Shown piece after piece: positions 45,090 to 53,445 of a DNA stretch of 64,000 nucleotides. Each line of letters opens with the position of its first letter. Position 1 is the first letter of the stretch. Both the position numbers and the translations under genes were made by a program. The notes beneath the pieces are model-generated. The model made no database searches, was not told where the DNA came from, and saw only the letters and a list, made by a program, of their open reading frames with translations. Source of the DNA: Bog-532 sp963775825 (lineage in GTDB: Bacteria > Actinomycetota > Actinomycetes > Streptosporangiales > Streptosporangiaceae); contig CAVZKY010000037.1 in assembly GCA_963775825.1 (NCBI GenBank), forward strand, positions 186,001-250,000, written 5' to 3'.

Positions 45090-46214
45090 TCATGCGGCTT
45101 CCGTCAGGGCGGCGGGCAGGGGTCCGGGCTCGGGGTGCCGTTCGAGATAGCGGGCGTGTTCGGCGTCGGCGTCGTAGTTCCACCGGTACGGGCGGGCGTT
45201 CTTGTTGTGCCGGATGGTGAACGAGGTGATCTTGGCTTCAAGGTCGTCGCGGGAGGCGAAGTCGCCGCGGCGCAGCAGCCGGCGGGTCAGGACCCCGAAC
45301 CACTGCTCGATGATGTTGAGCCAGGACGCGTGCTTGGGCGTGTATGTCACGGCGAATCTGGGGTGCGCGGCGAGCCATGCCCGGGTGGCGCGGGAGGTAT
45401 GGGACGAGCCGTTGTCCATGATCAGGTGAATGCGCAGGCAGGGCGGGGTCATCTGGTTCAGCATCGTCAGGAACCGGGTGAACGTCGCGGAGTCGTTGCG
45501 GTCAATCCGCTCCGCGATGACCTCGCCAGTGGCCACGTTCATCGCGGCGAGGACCGAGACGGTGCCGTGCCGGATGTACTCGAACTCCCGCCGGGTGTCC
45601 CGGCCGGGCCGGCCGGGGATCTCGGGGTGCTTGCGGGACTTGGCCTGGATGCCGGTCTTCTCATCGACGCTGATCAGCACGGTGCCACGCGGCGGGTTCA
45701 GGTACAGGCGGCACACCTGCCCGGCCCGGAGCCAGAATGAGGGATCGTCGGTGCGGTTGAGCCAGCCGCGGACCTTGTGCGGGCGCAGGTCCGCCTCGCC
45801 TAGCACCCGGCCCACGGCCGATGCCGAGATCGGCAGGCCCCGCTCCCGCAGGTGGCCGGCGATCAGCGAGCGGGACCACTGCGACTCGCCGCCGGGCGGG
45901 ACGGAGGTGGCGACGGCGATGACCGCCAGCCTCGCGCTGGGCCCGTGCACTTCCGGCCGCCCGCAGCGCGGCCTGTCAAACAAGCCCGGTATGCCCCGGA
46001 CGGCGAACCGGCCCCGCCAGGTCCGCACGACCGCCGCGCTGCAGCCCAGGTCGCGGGCGATGGCCGCATTCGCCGTCCCGCCCGCGGCCGCCAGCACGAT
46101 CTTTGCCCGCAGCACCAGCCGCTGCGGGCTGGTGCCCGCCCGCACGATCTGCTCCAGTTTGCGCCGCCGCTTGATAGTCAGCCTGACGGGGACAGCGCGG
46201 GAGCGCCCGGCCAT
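45090..46214 (-). CDS. IS630-family DDE transposase
   Basis: An intact 374-residue transposase. Start at the ATG at 46214 with AAGGAG upstream. N-terminal helix-turn-helix (NAAIARDLGCSAAVVRTWRGRF, about residues 45-66), then the catalytic residues: D in LISVDEKTGIQAK, D in HLIMDNGSSHTS and E in SWLNIIEQWFGVL. No frame damage is seen, unlike most neighbours, so this element may be active or recent. It reads toward the left end of the element. Confidence 0.94.
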   Translation of the reverse strand: MAGRSRAVPVRLTIKRRRKLEQIVRAGTSPQRLVLRAKIVLAAAGGTANAAIARDLGCSAAVVRTWRGRFAVRGIPGLFDRPRCGRPEVHGPSARLAVIAVATSVPPGGESQWSRSLIAGHLRERGLPISASAVGRVLGEADLRPHKVRGWLNRTDDPSFWLRAGQVCRLYLNPPRGTVLISVDEKTGIQAKSRKHPEIPGRPGRDTRREFEYIRHGTVSVLAAMNVATGEVIAERIDRNDSATFTRFLTMLNQMTPPCLRIHLIMDNGSSHTSRATRAWLAAHPRFAVTYTPKHASWLNIIEQWFGVLTRRLLRRGDFASRDDLEAKITSFTIRHNKNARPYRWNYDADAEHARYLERHPEPGPLPAALTEAA

Positions 46215-47089
46215 AGGCGAATCTCCTTCCGTGCCACAGTGATCACGGAAGAATGCCGCCACAACCGGGCGGACCGGCGGATGACTGCCCGCCCGCGTGT
46301 CGCGCCGGGCCCGGCGCCGCCACCCGGGCAGGCAGGAAACACTGGAGAACATGCCGGTACCGTCCAAGCGCCTCAAGGACCTAATCGAGGGCACCGTCGA
46401 CCATCACGCCTCGCTCACCTGCCCGGACCTGCAGGAAGTCACCATCCGCTGGCGCGGCTCGTTCGGCTACCTAACCGCCTGGGCCGGCGAGGGCGACGAC
46501 AACGACGAGCAGATCCCGCTGTGCCGTATCCAGTACCTCGGCGACGACGACCACTGGGGGTTTGGAGCACCCCGGGTTTGGTGGAGACTCGATTCTCCCC
46601 AGATGCTCTGGTCTGGGTGGCCGTTGTCTTCCACGGTACCGCCGCCTGGCGGAACCACGGTCTGATCATTTTCCGCTTTTGTTTTGTCGAACATCTGTCC
46701 AGCTGCGCTGTCCAGCTGCCCCGCCTGGTGGCGGGCTCTGCCGCCAGGCCCCCGCCGGGGGAACTCGGGCATCTCCTCGTCGGGCACCCGCTTTGCGCCG
46801 CGGGTTCCCCGGGCAGGGCAAGGGTGACGCGCAGCGTCATCGCTTGCGACGCCGGAGGCGCCCTTGACCTGGGCGGGGGTTCCGTGGCACCCGTCCCGCG
46901 GCCGGCGAGGAGATGCCCGCCCGCCGCCGCACCCGTCCTGACCTGCCAGGCCATCTCTGAGGAGGGCCGGGGTCCGGGGCGGAGCCCCGGCGGGTGCGGG
47001 CGCAGCCCGCCTGGGTAATGAGCGGCGGCCATGGCCGCCTCCTTCTGGTGGCCGGCGGGGCCTGCTGCCCGGCCCGCGGGCGGGGACCC

Positions 47090-47986
47090 GGCCGAGCGTC
47101 CCGTCCCGCCAGGCCTGCTCGTATTCGGCCGGCGGGCGGCCGCCGGTGCGCCGCATCACCCGCGCGGTGTTGTACCAGCTGGCCCATTCGCTGGTGGCCG
47201 CCTCCACCTGGGCGGGGGTTTCCCACGGCCCCAGGTGATCGATGACCTCGGCCTTGTACAGCCCGATGATGCTCTCCGCCAGCGCGTTATCGTAAGAGTC
47301 CCCGACGGACCCGACCGACGGCGCGATGCCCGCGGCCACCAGCTCGGCGCCGTAGCGGATGGACAGGTACTCGCTGCCGGCGTTGCTGTGGTGGGTCAGC
47401 CCGGCCACCTTCACCCCCTGCCGGGCCCGGTAGGTGACTGCCATCACCAGCGCGTCCAGCACCAGGTCCGTGCTGTGGCTGGCGGCGGTGCGCCACCCGG
47501 TGATCAGCCGGGCGAACGCGTCGATCACGAACGCGGTGTACGCGGTGCCCGCCCAGGTGGATACGAAGGTGAAGTCGACCACCCACAGCCGGTCCGGGGC
47601 ATCCGGCGCGAAGTCCCTGTTGACCAGGTCTCCGGCCGGTCCTGCGCCGGATCGGAACGTGTGGTGCGCACCTTGTAGCCGCCGCGGCGCACCCCGCGCA
47701 GCCCGAGTTTCCGCATCAGCCGCTCCACGGTGCACCGGGCCGCCGCGATGCCCTCGCGGTTGAGCTGGTCCCATACCTTCCAGGCGCCGTACCGTTCCTT
47801 GCTGTCCTTGTAGACGCGCAGGATCTGTTTCTCCAGCGCGGCATCACCGAGCGCCCGGGCCGGTAGCGGCCGCGCCCGGGCCGCGTAGTATCCCGACGGC
47901 GAGATCGCCACGCCGGCCTGCCGCAGCGCCCGGCACATAGGCTCGACCCCGAACTGGTCCCGGAAAGCCTCGATGAAGGCCACCAC
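47090..47986 (-). pseudogene. IS3 transposase OrfB (integrase core), frameshifted
   Basis: The first part (47986 to about 47635) has FGVEPMCRALRQAGVAISPS and KERYGAWKVWDQLNREG. The frame then slips by one base near 47635 and the rve integrase core follows: RLWVVDFTFVSTWAGTAYTA (first D), HHSNAGSEYLS (second D region) and DSYDNALAESIIGLYKAE (catalytic E). Homology ends around PPAEYEQAW (about 47105). The missing base makes it non-functional as written, but only one change is needed. Confidence 0.85.
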
Positions 47987-47991
47987 CAGGG

Positions 47992-48306
47992 CTACCGGTG
48001 GTCGAGCTCGGCCGCGAAAAAAGCGCTCGCCGTGCGCAAGATCGCATTCACCCGGCGAAGCTCGGCGTTCTCCCGCTCCAGCGCCCGGATCCGCGCCGCA
48101 TCCGCCGACGCGGTCCCCGGCCGCATCCCCCGGTCGACCTGCGCCTGCTTGGCCCAGCCGCGCAGCGTGTCCGGCTTGATCCCCAGCTCGCCGCCCACCT
48201 TCCGGCAGGCCGCCGTCACGCTGGCGTCCTGGTCCTTGACCAGGTCCAGCACCAGCCGGACCGCCCGGTCACGCAGCTCGTCCGGATACTTCCGTGCTGC
48301 TCCCAT
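47992..48306 (-). CDS. IS3 transposase OrfA
   Basis: The protein has about 104 residues, starting at the ATG at 48306 (MGAARKYPDELRDRAVRLVL). Helix-turn-helix_Tnp_1 (KVGGELGIKPDTLRGWAKQA) and a leucine-zipper-like stretch (RIRALERENAELRRVNAIL) are seen. It binds the IS ends. It stops 6 bases before orfB in another frame, as in IS3 elements that use ribosomal frameshifting or reinitiation. Confidence 0.9.
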   Translation of the reverse strand: MGAARKYPDELRDRAVRLVLDLVKDQDASVTAACRKVGGELGIKPDTLRGWAKQAQVDRGMRPGTASADAARIRALERENAELRRVNAILRTASAFFAAELDHR

Positions 48307-48532
48307 CGTCCCACTCTCCCGTGGATTGGGAGCCTCCACAAAACCCGGGGCGATTCAGTTCGCGATCTACGACCCCGCCACCGAAACCTACGCCGACGCG
48401 ATCTTGCGCACCGGCGAACGTGCCGGGCACCCCAGCGACGCATTCGACACCGCCGCCATCATCCACCTCGCCGACTACCAAAAGTAACCATCACCACGCC
48501 GCCAACCAGTAAGGAACTTACGAGCGGCTGCA

Positions 48533-50584
48533 CTAGATGGGGTACTGGGTGGGGCCGCTGGTGTAGCTGCGCCCGGCGGGGGTGGTCCAGGTGTGATAGC
48601 CAGGCTGGTTTTGCTCAAGTTTCCAGCCTGCAGCCTGCTTTTGATGGTGGTGATGGCGGCAGCGGGGACCACCGTTACAGGCGCAGGTCAGGCCACCGTT
48701 TTCGAACGCGGTGGTGTGCTCGTAGTCGCAGCGGGCGGCGTCGCGCTGGCAGGGCGGCCACGTGCAGGTGCCGTCCCGGATTTCGACGAGGTGGCGGAGT
48801 TTATCGCTGGGGTCGTGGGCGGCGGCCTGGTGCCGGTGATCGCAGGTGCTGACCGGGATGGGTGCCAGGTCAACCGCCAGTTCCGGCAAGCCTGCCTGGC
48901 CGGTCCCGCTGGGCCTTCCCAGCCGGCCGGGCTGCAGCCGCCAGGTCCGGTATCCGCCGGGGGGACCAGTGCCGCCGGATGGCTGGTTGCCGGGCGCGGG
49001 CTGGCCTGGTGCGCCGGGCAGTTTTGCGTTTGCGGCCTTTTCGGGCGCAGCCGTGGGCGAGGGGGTGGCCGGCCGGGTCGGTGACGGTGAGGCACCAGGT
49101 GGTGGCGGGGTGGCCGGCGGCCTGGGCGGCCAGGGTGCGGGCCAGGTCAGCGTCGATGGGCCCAAATCCGGTCGCTTCGCCGGGGCGCCCGGCCAGGCCC
49201 AGCAGGGTGGCCAGCGGAATGGTCAGGTTGATTTTCGCGGCCGGGCGGATCGGCGCGGGCGCAGGGCCGCCCGGCCCGGTCCCGCCGGGCGGTCCCGGTG
49301 CCGCGCTGCCGGGGGAGCTGTCCCCCGCCGGTGCGCCGGGTTCGCCGTGCGGTCCGCGGCCGCGGGCGCCTCCCTCTCCGCGGCCTGGTTCACCTGGGTC
49401 CGGGCCGTGGCCCGGATGCGGGCCAGGATCGCGGTGCGAGCCGGCGTCGTACTGGGGGTCCGCACCGGCGGGACTGCCGTCCCTGTCGCCGCGGGCCGTG
49501 CCCGCGGTCGACGTTCCCGCTTCGCGTCCCAGCAGGGGCGCTGTCGGAACCGCCGTTACCGGCCGTGCTGGTGGCGCTGTGACTGCCGCCGGGAGTGCTG
49601 CTTCCGGAGCTGTTGCTGGCGGGCCGGCTGGAGGTGGTCCGGTACCGGGCAGCGGTGTCCTGGCCGAGAAGGGCGTCCAGGTAGGCGCGGACCCGCAGAG
49701 CGTCCATGCTGCCGGGGACCCCGGCCGCCTTGAGGTCCAGGGCGCGGCTGGTGATCTGCTGGTCCGCGGCCAGCGCCTCGTCCGGCGGCAGCCCGAAACT
49801 GACGATCGCCGCGGTCCCGGCATCCTCGCGCCACAACTCCACCCGGGCATCCTGCTGGGCCTGCTCCCGCCGCTGCCTGGCTGCGGCAGGGTCGGCTTTC
49901 AGCACCGCACGGGCGATCAGGGCCCGGATCTGGCCGGGTGTCTTGCCGGCTAGCGCGTCGATGACGGCGGCCTCCGCCACAGCTGCGGCCGCATCATCCA
50001 GACAGCGGGTGGCCTCGGCGATCACTTGGGCTTTGTACGCGTCGATGCCCCCTTCGCGCAGGGCCTTACAGGTCAGTGGCAGGCGGGTGGCCAGGTCATG
50101 GGCCAGGCCGGTCATTTTTTCTGCCGCCCACCGCGAGATGTTCATGGCCACAGCGACCTCGTCAGCGCAGAATTTCCCCCAGGAGACGGGGTTCCCGCCG
50201 TGAGTGGCGCGGTCGCGGCAGGCATCAGCAGGGCGGCGCCGGATCAGTTCCGCCACGGCCGAGAGGCCTGGCGGCGACCCATGATTCGGTGCGCTGCCAC
50301 GCGCCGAGGACACCTATCAGCTCATCATCACTGATCTGGTCGTAGGCCCAACCCGTCCCGGCGGCCGCATTCGCGGATGCGGCCAGAGACGGGCCCGGCA
50401 GCGCCCTGTCGAGCACGTCACCGGAGGCGAAACCCGCTCCGGGCCTGCCGAGAGCGGGCCCCGTCCCGGCAGGCCCGGCCTGCGGGAAGGCAGGCGCCCC
50501 GGCCCGCGGGGAGAGCGGCGCGCCGCCACCCGGCGGCGTGTTGTCCTCGCGCTGGCCGTCCCCAGCAGGCCGGTTTTCAGCCAT
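48533..50584 (-). pseudogene. DUF222-HNH endonuclease, multiple frameshifts
   Basis: Pieces in three frames make one DUF222 + HNH protein. The start is MAENRPAGDG (ATG 50584) to ISDDELIGVLGAWQRTESW, then LSAVAELIRRRPADACRD through VVELWREDAG-type DUF222 sequence. A Gly/Ser/Pro linker follows, then KINLTIPLATLLGL. The C-terminal HNH reads CTWPPCQRDAARCDYEHT, then GGLTCACNGGPRCRHHHHQKQ with all zinc/metal ligands. At least three breaks. Such genes are repetitive, selfish-like elements of Actinobacteria. Its final TAG is formed by the TA target and first G of the IS630 end. Confidence 0.8.
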
Positions 50585-50602
50585 GACCCGTCGCACTCCC
50601 AA

Positions 50603-50880
50603 ACGATTCTCTGGATTCCTTTACATAGCAGTCTATCGAAAAAAATATCGAACGGCAAGACCCGTTAGTGGGGTCCGGGCTATCCATTTGACCGGAGTGC
50701 CCAACCACTGCGGCCGACGTTCGCGCTGGTCACGGACTGAAAGAGCCCCGTCTCCCGGCTGCCCCTGGCGCACCGCTGACCTGCGTTACTCCGGTTAAGT
50801 GGATACCCCGGAGTGGGGTTATGCGGAAATTGCGCGTCTTGAGACAGGCTCGTGCCAGCCTGACGTTCGACCATGGGCCC
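50603..50880. other. non-coding gap upstream of the HNH gene
   Basis: About 280 bases without a supported gene, between the HNH start and the tandem repeat. An AT-rich segment near 50625-50660 (ATCGAAAAAAATATCGAA) is the likeliest promoter region for the HNH gene. Confidence 0.4.
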
Positions 50881-50979
50881 GAAGACAGCAATCTAGATCA
50901 CCGGCCCTAGAACGAAGACAGCAATCTAGATCACCGGCCCTAGAACGAAGACAGCAATCTAGATCACCGGCCTTAGAGC
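50881..50979. repeat. 33-base tandem repeat, 3 copies, at the end of the VOC gene
   Basis: GAAGACAGCAATCTAGATCA plus CCGGCCCTAGAAC occurs at 50881-50913, 50914-50946 and, with two changes, 50947-50979. The last copy contains the stop codon of the VOC gene (50973-50975), so the array looks like a repeated copying of that gene's 3' end outward. Each unit holds the palindrome TCTAGA. Confidence 0.95.
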
Positions 50980-51470
50980 ACGGTGTCGCCGTACATCTCG
51001 CCGAGTGGCTCGGCGAGAAGTTCGATGCGGGCACCGTCCGGGTCCCGGAAGTAGATGGAGGTCCCGCTCTCCACCTGGAACGGCACCGCGGCCGCGTCGA
51101 GCTTGTCCCGCAAATGGCGCCACGACTCCGGGGTCACCGAGATGGCCAGGTGGTGCAGGCCGCCGAGTACCTCGGCGTATGGGTCCAGGTCCAGGCCGGG
51201 AAAGTCGAAGAACGCCAGCAGGTTCCCATGGCCCACGTCGAAGAAGAAGTGGGTGGAGCCCTTGTAGTCCCGGTTCTCGACGATCTCGGTCAGCGGGAAC
51301 TCCAGAATCTCCTGGTAGAAGCGGATGGTGCGCTCGACGTCCGAGCTGATCAGGGCGACGTGGTGAATGCCGCGAGCACTGCTGACCGGCCGCCGGTCAA
51401 TCAGGTACGCGTCGCGGAGCCGGGATCGCCGCGCCTCCAGCGCGTCCAGGTCCAGCGCGTTATCCGTCAT
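50973..51470 (-). CDS. VOC-superfamily protein (glyoxalase/extradiol dioxygenase-like)
   Basis: The protein has 165 residues from the ATG at 51470 (GGGAGAG upstream). One vicinal-oxygen-chelate module pair is present: HHVALISSDVERTIRFYQEI with a metal His, HHLAISVTPESWRHLRDKL with a second His, and RIELLAEPLG with the Glu. That is the usual 2-His-1-Glu metal site. An N-terminal extension of 30 residues (LEARRSRLRDAYLIDRRPV) is extra. The substrate is unknown; families include lyases, dioxygenases and resistance proteins. Confidence 0.88.
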   Translation of the reverse strand: MTDNALDLDALEARRSRLRDAYLIDRRPVSSARGIHHVALISSDVERTIRFYQEILEFPLTEIVENRDYKGSTHFFFDVGHGNLLAFFDFPGLDLDPYAEVLGGLHHLAISVTPESWRHLRDKLDAAAVPFQVESGTSIYFRDPDGARIELLAEPLGEMYGDTVL

Positions 51471-51694
51471 GTCGGTCTCTCCCGTTCCCGGTATCCCGGC
51501 GGGCGTGCTGATGAGCGGCAGGCCGCTGCGCGGGTGGCTCGCGTACTGAATTCCCCCGGCTAGTGCGATCCCAAGCACCGGAGACCGCCGCCTCGCCACG
51601 CAGGGCACGGTGCCGGGCGGCGGAGGGAGTAGGTGACGCGCTGGCCTAATGGCCCGGCTGACCGGGCCATCAGGCCAGCGCCACGCGGGCGTCG

Positions 51695-51931
51695 TCAGGA
51701 GACGAGGTGGTCGAACTCCCCGTCCCGCAGCCGACCTACGAGGGCCACGATCGCGGCGCGAGGGCAGATGAGCGCCGGACCGTGCGGGTCCCTGGAATTA
51801 CGTATCGCAACTATGTCAGCGTCGATCCTGGCCATCTCCACGCAGGCACCCTGGGAGTTGCTGCGCTGGCTCTTACGCCACGCCGCTCCCTCGAGGTCCC
51901 CGGCAGACATCCCGTTGTAGATGCCACGCAT
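51695..51931 (-). CDS. DUF397 domain protein (orphan)
   Basis: A 78-residue protein with DUF397 hallmarks AAWRKSQRSNSQGACVEMA, then AIRNSRDPHGPALICPR and LVGRLRDGEFDHL. The ATG at 51931 is preferred, as AGGAG lies eight bases upstream; 51937 is too close. Unlike the copy at 34916 it has no XRE partner next to it. The upstream region carries a 12-base-period motif array (52049-52106) that may be its operator. Confidence 0.9.
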   Translation of the reverse strand: MRGIYNGMSAGDLEGAAWRKSQRSNSQGACVEMARIDADIVAIRNSRDPHGPALICPRAAIVALVGRLRDGEFDHLVS

Positions 51932-52048
51932 CGTCATATCTCCTGACTTGCATCACCAGCGTAGCCAGACCTGGCCACCTCGTTCCCCGGGCGCGTCCAG
52001 GCAGAGCTACTCCGGCCGCGTCCTGCGGGTCCGGACACCTTGATAGTA

Positions 52049-52106
52049 TGCGGATGCACGTGCATTCGCATGAGATTTCGCATAGTCATCCGCACATTCA
52101 TCCGCA
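52049..52106. promoter_or_regulatory. iteron-like array: palindrome plus four 12-base-spaced ATYCGCA motifs
   Basis: TGCGGATGCAC-GTGCATTCGCA (52049-52070) is a near-perfect 22-base palindrome. From it ATTCGCA (52064), TTTCGCA (52076), ATCCGCA (52088) and ATCCGCA (52100) follow at exact 12-base steps in direct orientation. It lies about 120 bases upstream of the orphan DUF397 gene. Confidence 0.65.
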
Positions 52107-52474
52107 AGTGCCGCCGCGCTGCGTGCACACGGGTCCCGGGTGTGACAGGAGCGGAAGACGCAGGCGGGAGAATTAGCGCGGGCTGGCAGATAGCCGTCAA
52201 GGAATCACATGCGCTCCCTTCCGCGGCATGCCCGCACTTGCCGGACAGCGGCCGATAGCCGCCTTATTAACAATTGCGTAATTTGCGTACCACCCGGGCC
52301 AGAGCGGGTCAACGTCTTTCTCGTAACGAAAACGTCTTTCGAGCATAGTGAAACTGTCGCGGCAAAAAGCCCCGCATGCGGACGGTTCTGAGGTACTTAA
52401 TCCACAAGTATTTCGAAAAAAATGCCTGGGCCGGACCGCAGGGTATGCGTCACGCGCATGGTGCTGGTCCGACC

Positions 52475-52822
52475 CCGCCCGGAAGGGTGAGCGGGTTCGG
52501 CCCGGAAGGCGCGCGGCTCGGCCGCGGAAGGGTGCACTGGCCCCCGGCCCGGAAGAGGTGCGGGCGCCGCGCAGGCCCCGCCCGGAAGGCGTACAGGCCC
52601 GGCCCGGTAGGGCGTACACGCCCGGCCCGGTAGGGCGCTGCAGGCCCCGGCCCGGTAAGGCAAACAGGCCCGGCCCGGTAGGGCGTACAGGCGCCGCGCA
52701 GCCTAGCCTGGAAAGATGCGCGGGCCCGGCGCTGAGAGGTGCGCGCGGGCTGACCCGGAAAGGTATGCGGGGCCCGACCCGGAAAGGTATGCGGGCCGAC
52801 CCGGAAAGGTGCGTGGGCCGGA
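52475..52822. repeat. degenerate tandem array of CCCGGWARGG motifs
   Basis: About 15 imperfect units of 20-28 bases share CCCGGAAGG / CCCGGTAGGGCGTACA / CCCGGAAAGGTATGCG cores. Units on the left carry GGAAGG, the middle ones GGTAGGGCGTACAG, and the right ones GGAAAGGTATGCGG, so sub-blocks have been copied locally. Frames are open on both strands, but only because of the repeat; no start with a ribosome site is seen, and I treat it as non-coding. Confidence 0.8.
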
Positions 52823-52879
52823 CGGCCTGGCGGAACGGCGAAGCCGTATGTTGTTGAGGTCTGCACGGATTAGCGCGTT

Positions 52880-52932
52880 GGTGCACTAATTGCGGTGGAA
52901 TGAGAGCCTGGGCGAAACGCAACTAACGCACC
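52880..52932. repeat. imperfect 15-base inverted repeat (GGTGCACTAATTGCG / CGCAACTAACGCACC)
   Basis: GGTGCACTAATTGCG (52880-52894) and CGCAACTAACGCACC (52918-52932) pair with three mismatches around a 23-base loop. It lies in the gene-free interval between DUF397 and metK. Function unknown; a hairpin or operator is possible. Confidence 0.5.
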
Positions 52933-53180
52933 ACCTATGGTGTTACTGCATCATGCAACGTAAGCGCATCGTTTGGCCGGCTCCGGGCGCAGCCGTACGG
53001 TCGCGAAATAGGATAGCCTTGGGTTAAATTCGGGCTATTTCCGTGATCCGCAAACCGGTTTAGGGCCAGTCTGCGGACCACATCACGCGGGGTACCGCGT
53101 CCGGCGATGACTCACTCTCCGTCAGCGCTGGCGGGCAGGACGGATGGGCGGGCAAGCGGGCAGGCCGGAGTCGCCGACAC

Positions 53181-53445
53181 CCGGAGTGCGGCTCAGACGT
53201 GGGCGGGCGGGGCGGAACTGTCCGACCGGGTTGGCGGGCTCCTACCGGGAGTCCGGCTCGGTACGCCCAGATCAGATGCGGGCGCGGGGCGGAACTGTCC
53301 GACCGGGCTGGCGCGCTCCTACCGGCAGTCCGGCTCGGTACGCCCAGATCAGACGCGGGCGCGGGGCGGAACTGTCCGACCGGGCCGGCGCGCTCCCACC
53401 GGCAGCCCGGCTAGGTACGCCCAGATCAGACCCCGGCGGCGGCGC
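53181..53445. repeat. decayed tandem copies of the metK 3' end, 77-base period
   Basis: GGAACTGTCCGACCGGG starts at 53214, 53291 and 53368 (77-base steps); the real metK copy, GGAGCTGCTCGACCCGG, starts at 53446. Each repeat continues into TCCGGCTCGGTACGCCCAGA, matching the metK codons for GRTEPDFSWERA. On the minus strand a copy reads GRTEPDCR-stop-ERASPVGQFR. A partial fourth copy begins near 53181. Confidence 0.9.

Larger units (their letters stand above)
46563..48357 (-). mobile_element. IS3-family insertion sequence with 3-base target duplication GTT
   Basis: The ends start 5'-TG: the left reads TGGAGCACCCCGGGTTTGGT and the right (reverse complement) TGAATCGCCCCGGGTTTTGT, both followed by GGAGRCTC, giving an inverted repeat of about 28 bases with a handful of mismatches. 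GTT flanks it at 46560-46562 and 48358-48360. It carries orfA and a frameshifted orfB on the minus strand. The 500 bases between the end of orfB homology (about 47090) and the left end show no recognised gene. Confidence 0.93.
46351..48487 (+). pseudogene. small passenger gene of unknown function, split by IS3
   Basis: The left part (46351-46562) encodes MPVPSKRLKDLIEGTVDHHA and continues to LGDDDHWGF. The right part (48361-48487) continues AIYDPATETYADAILRTGER and ends in HLADYQK. Cutting out the IS3 with one copy of the GTT duplication joins them in frame (HWG-F-AIYD) into a 112-residue acidic soluble protein with no recognised domain. ATG preceded by GGAG. It lies between the transposase and the right end of the IS630 element, divergent from the transposase, so it travels with it. 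Confidence 0.85.
45039..48533. mobile_element. IS630-type element with passenger gene, itself split by an IS3 element
   Basis: The left end GTGCAGCGCACCGTAAGTTC (from 45039) and the right end (reverse complement of 48533 leftward, GTGCAGCCGCTCGTAAGTTC) form an imperfect inverted repeat of about 27 bases. Both ends are bordered by TA (45037-45038 and 48534-48535), the target duplication of IS630/Tc1 transposons. Inside are an IS630 transposase (minus), a divergent small gene (plus) and an IS3 insertion. Removing the IS3 (1,795 bases plus 3-base duplication) leaves an element of about 1.7 kb. Confidence 0.85.

Noticed and set aside
46563..47050. A gene in the left arm of the IS3 element (frames with AWQVRTGAAAGG-type text)
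   Set aside because: Frames are open but Arg/Pro-rich, without a start signal or recognisable family. I leave it as unassigned IS sequence.
50881..50979. Three 33-base repeats as a CRISPR array
   Set aside because: The units are head-to-tail with no spacers between them, and no cas genes are in the window.
52197..52922. A 241-codon minus-strand frame across the CCCGGWARGG array as a gene
   Set aside because: The frame is open only because GC-rich repeats lack stops. Frames are open on the other strand too, there is no ribosome site, and the product is repeat-derived Arg/Pro/Gly sequence.
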